This document shows, one piece after another, positions 6,586 to 11,145 of a stretch of 11,145 nucleotides of DNA. Numbering within the stretch: the first letter of the stretch is position 1; each line of letters begins with the position of its first letter. The notes beneath the pieces were generated by a model, which saw only the letters and a list, made by a program, of their open reading frames with translations, ran no database searches and was not told the origin of the DNA. The stretch is taken from positions 1-11,145 of the forward strand of contig CAZYSS010000068.1 in the NCBI GenBank assembly GCA_964649845.1. Reading direction: 5' to 3'. Source of the DNA: RGIG3102 sp964649845. GTDB lineage: Bacteria > Bacillota > Clostridia > Oscillospirales > Ruminococcaceae. The position numbers were made by a program, and so were the translations under genes.

Positions 6586-8232
6586 TTAGTTTGAAACTTC
6601 TTCTGCAGGCGGTGGTGTACTGCATCCGCCTTCGTGACCTGCAGCACCGCAGGCTGTACATATATGGTCCGCAGTTTTATGAATTTGGTCACACAGGGTA
6701 CAATCCATTCCACATCCGCCATTATGACCTTCTGCACCACAATAAGCACAGGTTACAACAGGTGCAGGGCAGGTGTTTCCATGACCTGTCTGACCACAGG
6801 TTGTGCACCGGTGGTCTGCGTCAGTATGTGCTCCGCCGCAATAACTACACACTGGAGGACACTGACCGTTTTTCTCGTGACCTTTATTGCCGCAGCCTGT
6901 ACAGATATGCTCTGCATCCGAATGTTCAGCTGAACAGAAAGAGCACTTCACTGCAGGTGTAGGACAGGTGTTTCCGTGACCTGTTTGACCACAGGTTGTG
7001 CACTGGTGGTCTGCGTCTGAATGTTCACCTCCACAATATGTACAGATTATCACAGGTACTGCTGAAGATGCTTCCTGTGACGGACCTGGTGTCTGTACTT
7101 CAGATGAAATATCTGTACTGCTGGAGGATTCCTGGCTGGATGAAGAAACTACAGATGATATACCTATACTTGAAGATGGCAATACCGATGAAGAAGCAAA
7201 AATGCTGGATGACATCATACTGGATGATGCCACACTGCTGCTTGATGCAACTGATGATGACTCATCAGGCACATATGGCGCATTTCTTCTTGTAGGAATA
7301 GTGCCTCTGGCAGGTCTGTTGTCCGGAACAATATGTTTGTGTGAACCCACATATTCAAGTAGTGCCTGATATCCGTCTCTGCTGAGATGGATGCCATCTT
7401 TTGCCACATATTCAGGCTTCATAAAGCCATTTTCAGGGTCTTTGAATATTTCTGCAGTGTTGAGGAATTTCAGGTTTCTTTCTCTGCACATTTCTGCAAG
7501 AGCAAGATTAAATTCATCTATATCCTGCATTGTGATGTTTGGATAATCCCTCACTTTTGCAACCGGAAGAACAGCAGAAACTATAATATCTGCATAAGGA
7601 TATGCCTTTTCAATTACATCGAGAGCATTTTCGTAATAATAGATGAAATCTTCTGTCTCTGTCCCACCGGCATTGTTTGTGCCGAAGTTGATGATGACTC
7701 TTCTTGGTTTCAGCATACCCACAGCTGTAGGAATAGTAACCGGTTCTTCATAACCTACAAACCACATACACTTGTTGGTAGTTACTGCCTGAATAGGCAT
7801 ACCTGTCATGCCAAGAACATACTGCAGTGACAGATGGTTATAGGTTGCCAGCCCCTCTGTATTGGAATCCCCCACAAAAAGAGTTTCCTTGAAATAGTTG
7901 CGGTCCTCTGTTTCGCTTTCAGGAATAACCACATCATCATATTCTTCTATCCGTTTGAGATACTGGTCTTCATATTTAGCATCAGCCAGCGGGTCATAGG
8001 AGCCGGAAAAGGAAACAGATAATCCCTGAACCTCACTGGAGGAAACAGGGTTTTTACCTCTGCCCATAAGAGCCATAGCAGCTGCAAAAACAATCAGCAC
8101 TATAAGCAGAAAAATTGCAGCCAACTGTATTTTTGTCTTTTTATTCATCTTTGCAAAACGCTTTTTGTAAACTTTCATCACATCTGCAAAAGAGTGTTTT
8201 TTATTTGGTGTTTTTTTATTAGAATTTGCCAT
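6586..8232 (-). CDS. Membrane-anchored SGNH/GDSL hydrolase with Ser-rich linker and Cys/His (zinc-binding-like) repeat tail
   Basis: Predicted extracytoplasmic esterase of 548 residues. A Lys/Arg-rich N-terminus (1-35) precedes one membrane helix (about 36-56), giving an N-in/C-out anchor. The hydrolase domain (about 110-300) has block I FVGDSNTEG (nucleophile Ser123), block III NFGTNN (183-187) and block V DGIHLS (Asp279, His282), so the Ser-Asp-His machinery is intact. A Ser-rich linker (about 325-377) leads to residues 397-537. These carry four units of CX2CX3HX4H followed by CX2CX4HX3-5C, plus one short CX2CX4HX3C unit. The 23 Cys and 13 His are spaced like zinc-knuckle ligands. Substrate is unknown; cell-wall acyl groups or lipids are reasonable guesses. 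It starts one base after the HAD stop codon, with AAGGTG (8237-8242) inside the HAD gene end, so the two are translationally close. The exported Cys-rich tail is unusual. Confidence 0.87.
   Translation of the reverse strand: MANSNKKTPNKKHSFADVMKVYKKRFAKMNKKTKIQLAAIFLLIVLIVFAAAMALMGRGKNPVSSSEVQGLSVSFSGSYDPLADAKYEDQYLKRIEEYDDVVIPESETEDRNYFKETLFVGDSNTEGLATYNHLSLQYVLGMTGMPIQAVTTNKCMWFVGYEEPVTIPTAVGMLKPRRVIINFGTNNAGGTETEDFIYYYENALDVIEKAYPYADIIVSAVLPVAKVRDYPNITMQDIDEFNLALAEMCRERNLKFLNTAEIFKDPENGFMKPEYVAKDGIHLSRDGYQALLEYVGSHKHIVPDNRPARGTIPTRRNAPYVPDESSSVASSSSVASSSMMSSSIFASSSVLPSSSIGISSVVSSSSQESSSSTDISSEVQTPGPSQEASSAVPVIICTYCGGEHSDADHQCTTCGQTGHGNTCPTPAVKCSFCSAEHSDAEHICTGCGNKGHEKNGQCPPVCSYCGGAHTDADHRCTTCGQTGHGNTCPAPVVTCAYCGAEGHNGGCGMDCTLCDQIHKTADHICTACGAAGHEGGCSTPPPAEEVSN
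6622..7044 (-). repeat. Coding tandem repeats of the Cys/His tail
   Basis: Five unequal units encode residues 397-537 of the SGNH protein. Units 1 (6946-7044) and 3 (6751-6849) are nearly identical in DNA: both hold GGTGTTTCC, TGACCTGT and GACCACAGGTTGTGCAC in the same order, which points to a recent internal duplication. Units 2 and 5 keep the ligand pattern but differ elsewhere; unit 4 is a half unit. This is a protein repeat, not a CRISPR array or transposon. Confidence 0.85.
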
Positions 8233-8233
8233 C

Positions 8234-8881
8234 TTACACCTTCTCTAAAATATTTATTAGCCGACTTATATTATCAATAAGTCCAATGTTTTCGTATGCG
8301 TTCAGTTCTTCATAACTACCAAAGCCATATAATACACCTACGGCGTCCATACCGAATTCTTTGGCACCTATAAGGTCAAACATTCTGTCTCCCACCATAA
8401 GTACCTGGTCTGCTGTAAAACCTGTTTCCTGTAAAACGTGGTTTATAACATCTTCTTTTTTGCTGATTTTGCCATCCATAGATGCACCGCCAACAAAATC
8501 AAAGTACTTTTTAATATCAAAATGCTCAAGGATAGTATCTACAAATTTCTGCGGTTTGCTGCTGGCAGTACACAGAACATATCCCATATCTTTCAGTTTT
8601 TCAAGAGTTTCCGGCACGCCGTCATATATCTCGTTTTCATACAGGCCAATTGGTGCAAAGCGTTCGCGGTATTTGGCCACAGCATCTTCTGCTTGCTGTA
8701 CATCAGGCCCCAGCAGTTCTATAAAAGAATCAACAAGCGGTGGACCTATGTATTTTCGCCGTGCTACCCTGTCTATTGTAACACCATAGTGCTCTGCTGC
8801 ATACCGTATACAGTTGATAATGCCTGTTTCAGGGTTTGTCAATGTCCCGTCCAGGTCAAAAAATATAGCCTTGTATTTCAT
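8234..8881 (-). CDS. HAD-superfamily phosphatase, phosphoglycolate phosphatase-like
   Basis: Soluble 215-residue HAD hydrolase with a helical C1 cap, the size of Gph/PpaX-type enzymes, which remove phosphate from small metabolites. Motif I is DLDGT (9-13; Asp9 nucleophile, Asp11 acid/base). The cap covers about 16-85. Motif II is TASSK (105-109), motif III lysine is in KISKKED (138-144), and motif IV is VGDRMFD (163-169) with the Mg-binding acidic pair. The substrate cannot be told from sequence; phosphoglycolate, nucleotides or sugar phosphates are all possible. It is the first gene of a three-gene operon with the SGNH hydrolase and gpsA and has a clear promoter at 8913-8941. An AGAGGATGGTGA stretch (8891-8902) serves as ribosome binding site, with GGTGA nine bases from the ATG. 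Confidence 0.9.
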   Translation of the reverse strand: MKYKAIFFDLDGTLTNPETGIINCIRYAAEHYGVTIDRVARRKYIGPPLVDSFIELLGPDVQQAEDAVAKYRERFAPIGLYENEIYDGVPETLEKLKDMGYVLCTASSKPQKFVDTILEHFDIKKYFDFVGGASMDGKISKKEDVINHVLQETGFTADQVLMVGDRMFDLIGAKEFGMDAVGVLYGFGSYEELNAYENIGLIDNISRLINILEKV

Positions 8882-8912
8882 AATAAAAATTCACCATCCT
8901 CTACACCTATAT

Positions 8913-8941
8913 AGTATACCATTTACAGGCAAAAGTAACAA
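8913..8941 (-). promoter_or_regulatory. Sigma-A promoter of the HAD-SGNH-gpsA operon
   Basis: On the minus strand TTGTTA (complement of 8936-8941), a 17-base spacer and TATACT (complement of 8913-8918) give a good vegetative promoter. Its start site should lie about 20-25 bases upstream of the HAD start codon. No terminator lies between the three genes, so this should drive all of them. Confidence 0.78.
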
Positions 8942-8984
8942 GATTAATTTATTATTGGAATATAAATGTAACATAAATTCTTTT

Positions 8985-9029
8985 TTCACATATTATACTT
9001 TAAGCGATTGCTAATATCAATTATGGAGG
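8985..9029 (+). promoter_or_regulatory. Leader of the Cys-rich unknown gene: -10 element and strong RBS
   Basis: A TATACT hexamer (8994-8999) is a fine -10 box, but 17 bases upstream there is only ACATAA, a poor sigma-A -35. The overlapping CATATTAT (8989-8996), with an ATA-containing stretch about 13 bases upstream, loosely resembles sporulation sigma-E/K promoters. That is a weak resemblance, not an assignment. GGAGG at 9025-9029 is a strong ribosome binding site seven bases before the ATG. Confidence 0.45.
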
Positions 9030-9036
9030 ATTCATA

Positions 9037-9741
9037 ATGACAATAGATAATAACTGCAGTATGAAGGATTATCTTGGCAGGAACAAGACAAAATTTGGCA
9101 TACTTGAAAACATTCCAAACAATGAATATCTCAATATTACAGCCCAGAATGTAAAATTTATCGCTACAAAACAAATCAGGACCAGCATTCCGCTGCCGAG
9201 TGTAAACGGCATACTGAACAACTGCCGCGGAATCATCAATTACCCCGGTGTGATTGATACATCCTATGCCAGCTTCAGGGTAACAGGCGCACACGAAGAA
9301 CTGGTATACTGTGAAACTGACAGACCAGGTGTGAGAGTTACCATCCAGGGTCAGATTGTGGTGCGCTCTGTACCTGCAGACAATGACTGTCCGCATACAT
9401 ACATTGCAATTCCTGTTCAGGTAGTGGATGATGTGCTGTACAACTTCTACTCTGTTGAAGACGGATGTGCTGTAACCAACCTTAAGGATGAACTTGCTTA
9501 TATTGATGGTTCCTGCATGACAGTGCAGCTTAACTGCAACATATACAAAGATACATCCGGCACCTGCCCAAGATATATGGCAAGAATCAGAGGCAATATC
9601 GTGGATAAACTGTGGAAGAGAGAATGTATCTGGGTTGAAGGTATCAGACCATATCCTTCAAATACACTTACATTCTGTGATAATTTTGACATCGACTGCC
9701 CTTTTGATGAAAGTGCTGACGGAATGAATTCTGATGATTAA
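9037..9741 (+). CDS. Cys-rich cytoplasmic protein of unknown function
   Basis: A 234-residue protein with a secure start (GGAGG at 9025-9029, ATG at 9037) and its own terminator. I do not recognise the family with confidence. It has no signal peptide or membrane helix, and 11 cysteines (7, 63, 92, 118, 144, 160, 167, 177, 197, 214, 221) that do not form CXXC pairs. It looks largely beta-rich: the stretch VRVTIQGQIVVRSV (99-112) and a later ARIRGNIVDKLW (182-193) are alternating strand-like. The first faintly recalls the SPOCS/DUF3794 domain of spore proteins such as SipL, but the match is too weak to name it. The tail is acidic (ESADGMNSDD). The gene is alone, divergent from the HAD operon. 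The weak sigma-A -35 and cysteine content would suit a spore coat or assembly protein, which is speculation. Confidence 0.85.
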   Translation: MTIDNNCSMKDYLGRNKTKFGILENIPNNEYLNITAQNVKFIATKQIRTSIPLPSVNGILNNCRGIINYPGVIDTSYASFRVTGAHEELVYCETDRPGVRVTIQGQIVVRSVPADNDCPHTYIAIPVQVVDDVLYNFYSVEDGCAVTNLKDELAYIDGSCMTVQLNCNIYKDTSGTCPRYMARIRGNIVDKLWKRECIWVEGIRPYPSNTLTFCDNFDIDCPFDESADGMNSDD

Positions 9742-9750
9742 ACCATAACA

Positions 9751-9780
9751 AAAGAGGAAAGGCTTATGCCTTTCCTTTTT
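9751..9780. terminator. Bidirectional terminator containing a stop codon in its loop
   Basis: GGAAAGGC-TTAT-GCCTTTCC with A-rich left and T-rich right flanks (TTTTTCTTTT) gives a strong plus-strand terminator for the Cys-rich gene. Read on the minus strand, the loop ATAA contains the TAA (9764-9766) that ends the small 66-residue gene. The same hairpin with a CTCTTTTG tail then serves that transcript less strongly. Confidence 0.85.
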
Positions 9781-9964
9781 CTTTTAACAGCCGGATAATT
9801 ATATCCATTTTTTCATTTATAATGTTCAGCAATTTCAGTATATCCAGATTGTCCTCCTGCCAGATATTGGTCTGGCTGTATTCAAAACCGGTATCACCAT
9901 TACCGGTGGCCATATTGGGCAGATCTTTATCTGACAGATTGATAACAAATGGTTCTTTTTTCAT
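9764..9964 (-). CDS. Small protein of 66 residues, unknown function
   Basis: A short but credible gene. AGAGGTG (9970-9976) lies five bases before the ATG, it follows the NYN fusion gene by 39 bases on the same strand, and its stop codon sits in the loop of the terminator. The first half is polar and looks disordered (KKEPFVINLSDKDLPN, then a Gly/Thr-rich stretch). Residues about 37-64 (EDNLDILKLLNIINEKMDI and on to IRLLKEKGK) form one amphipathic helix with heptad-like Leu/Ile spacing, able to dimerise or bind a partner. There is no membrane segment and no cysteine. I do not recognise a family. Position suggests co-transcription with the translation factor-ribonuclease fusion, so a partner or inhibitor role is possible, but nothing in the sequence proves it. 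Confidence 0.65.
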   Translation of the reverse strand: MKKEPFVINLSDKDLPNMATGNGDTGFEYSQTNIWQEDNLDILKLLNIINEKMDIIIRLLKEKGKA

Positions 9965-9969
9965 ACAAT

Positions 9970-9976
9970 CACCTCT
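9970..9976 (-). promoter_or_regulatory. Ribosome binding site of the 66-residue gene
   Basis: AGAGGTG on the minus strand, five bases before the ATG at 9964. It is the main argument that this short frame is translated. Confidence 0.7.
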
Positions 9977-10003
9977 TGTTATCTATATGCAGCAACATAA
10001 AAA

Positions 10004-11145
10004 TTATTGCAGATATTCCCTGATTGCTTTCTCCACTTCCTGCACCTCTTCCAGAAATGCAGATGCAGAAAGACGCAGTGCCCCGTGTCCAAGAATAATA
10101 ATCTGTTCAAGACCATCAGATGTGGCAACGCGTACTCGATGTTTGCGGCCGATTTCATGAGTGACCTTTTCGATATACATATCTGCTGTCTCTGCTTCTT
10201 TTGTATAAACTATAGTGATGTTATGGTATTTTGAAATTTCGCCCACATTGCCTTTTACCTTATAGGCGTCAAATACCAGTATCACTTCGCATTTTCTGAA
10301 TCCCTGATAATTGCACAGGGTATTTGCCAGTTTGTGACGGGCGTCTTCTATATCTTCCCGGGCAATCTTTTTCAGATGTTCCCATGCAAAGATAATATTG
10401 TAGCCGTCTACAAGCAGATATTCCTTTTCATATGGTTGTGCACTAGCAGTTTTTATCTTTTTATCTTCCTTTGGTGCAGATTTCAGCGCAAGGTATTTAT
10501 CTGTCTTTATTTTGCCGTATGTGGACTCAAATATTTTCAGCAGTTCCTTGTCATCTTCAAGGCTGGTATAATACTGCTCCACCTGTCTGCGACTGATGCG
10601 TACAGGGCGCTCTGTTTCCTCTTTCTTTTCTTTCAGAAAGCTTTCAAGATGCATTTTGCTTTTTACATCATACCATTTCACAACAAAACCTGCGCCGTGG
10701 GTACAGAACACACTGTCCGGGCTGTTTTCAAGGTCAGCTTCCGGATCATATGCTGTTTTGGCAATTATTTCATCGGCGTTATGGCAAGGAAAATAACCTT
10801 TGAATTTCAACACTATCCTGCCTTTGCCACGGGTAAAGTTTATCAGTGATGAATTGTATGAATTGATTTCCGAAACAGGTGCAGAGCCTGTGAGAGTGCT
10901 GTTTTCCCCGTCCTGTAGCGGCGAATCAAAATTACCGCTCATCTTTTGTATATCGGTGATTACTCGGCCTATATTTTCATTTGGAACAGTTATCTCAAAA
11001 TCATACCAAGGCTCTAAAAGCACGCTTTCTGCCTGCATCAGACCATTTCTGACTGCACGATAAGTGGACTGGCGGAAGTCACCGCCCTCTGTATGCTTCA
11101 GATGGGCACGGCCGTTTACAAGGGTGATTTTCATATCTGTAATCG
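10004..11145 (-). CDS. TetM/EF-G-like translation factor fused to a YacP/Rae1-type NYN ribonuclease domain (C-terminal part)
   Basis: The frame is open through the right edge (codons for ITD precede the Met at 11134), so this is the C-terminal part of a longer gene. Numbering from that Met, residues 1-160 match domains IV-V of ribosomal-protection GTPases: GGDFRQSTYRAVRNGL (17-32), LLEPWYDFEITVP (39-51), the domain V TDIQKMSGNFD stretch (60-70), and GAGFVVKWYDV (147-157). A charged linker (about 165-235) follows. Residues 239-376 match YacP/Rae1: LLVDGYN (240-246), VFDAYKVKG (287-295), TKEAETAD (311-318), ATSDGLEQ (337-344) and GHGALRLSA (349-357), with the conserved Asp/Glu residues of the NYN/PIN active site kept. 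Bacillus Rae1 cleaves mRNA in the ribosomal A site. The fusion therefore predicts a ribosome-binding GTPase carrying its own nuclease. Whether it protects against tetracycline or rescues stalled ribosomes is unknown. The GTPase domain lies outside the window. Confidence 0.87.
   Translation of the reverse strand, partial: ITDMKITLVNGRAHLKHTEGGDFRQSTYRAVRNGLMQAESVLLEPWYDFEITVPNENIGRVITDIQKMSGNFDSPLQDGENSTLTGSAPVSEINSYNSSLINFTRGKGRIVLKFKGYFPCHNADEIIAKTAYDPEADLENSPDSVFCTHGAGFVVKWYDVKSKMHLESFLKEKKEETERPVRISRRQVEQYYTSLEDDKELLKIFESTYGKIKTDKYLALKSAPKEDKKIKTASAQPYEKEYLLVDGYNIIFAWEHLKKIAREDIEDARHKLANTLCNYQGFRKCEVILVFDAYKVKGNVGEISKYHNITIVYTKEAETADMYIEKVTHEIGRKHRVRVATSDGLEQIIILGHGALRLSASAFLEEVQEVEKAIREYLQ

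Noticed and set aside
6622..7044. CRISPR array or mobile repeat
   Set aside because: The repeats are in frame within one coding sequence, with period and variation set by protein ligand spacing and no unique spacers.
7387..7830. Plus-strand open frames opposite the SGNH hydrolase
   Set aside because: Antisense to the conserved catalytic domain; composition is Phe/Cys/Ile-rich noise.
10334..10849. Plus-strand 171-codon frame opposite the NYN fusion
   Set aside because: Phe/Cys-rich antisense shadow without a ribosome binding site.
11132..11134. ATG at 11134 as the true start of the NYN fusion protein
   Set aside because: No ribosome binding site is visible upstream, the frame stays open to the window edge, and the ITD residues before it fit the expected family sequence.
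10004..11145. Tetracycline resistance gene
   Set aside because: Domain IV-V similarity alone does not show resistance, and the NYN fusion argues for a different role.

Overview
The window looks like chromosomal DNA of an anaerobic gut-type Clostridia (Bacillota), perhaps Oscillospirales/Ruminococcaceae. The evidence is moderate-to-low GC, strong AGGAG/GAGGTG ribosome binding sites, sigma-A promoters, U-tract hairpin terminators, and families typical of that group: a Cas4-like nuclease fused to a Rad3/DinG-type helicase, an M42 peptidase, an NptA phosphate transporter with PhoU tail, and a TetM-type translation factor. The genus assignment is inference. No rRNA, tRNA, CRISPR array or complete insertion sequence was seen.

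Layout, left to right. Positions 15-86 hold three close hairpins that resemble the structured end of an IS200/IS605-type element or a terminator cluster. Positions 120-2458 (minus strand) carry a PD-(D/E)XK nuclease plus Fe-S superfamily 2 helicase gene, broken by a one-base frameshift just before the Walker A motif. Positions 2597-3628 (minus) encode an M42 metallopeptidase with its own terminator. It is divergent from an NptA-like Na+/phosphate cotransporter at 3794-5542 (plus). Their shared intergenic region is packed with TTTACA/TGTAAA hexamers, part of them with the 11-bp phase of a Pho box. A bidirectional terminator separates the transporter from a convergent minus-strand operon: HAD phosphatase (8234-8881), then a membrane-anchored SGNH hydrolase with a Cys/His-rich tail (6586-8232), then a GpsA-like glycerol-3-phosphate dehydrogenase (5590-6558).

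A Cys-rich protein of unknown function (9037-9741, plus) stands alone, divergent from the HAD operon. It converges on a two-gene minus-strand unit: the C-terminal part of a TetM/EF-G-like translation factor fused to a YacP/Rae1-type NYN ribonuclease domain (10004 to the right edge), then a 66-residue small protein (9764-9964).

The most interesting points are: (i) the translation-GTPase/Rae1 fusion and its small partner gene; (ii) the exported SGNH hydrolase whose tail has exactly 36 regularly spaced Cys/His residues, enough for nine tetrahedral zinc sites; (iii) the phased TTTACA array upstream of the phosphate transporter; and (iv) the frameshifted nuclease-helicase. There is no clear defence island or complete mobile element.
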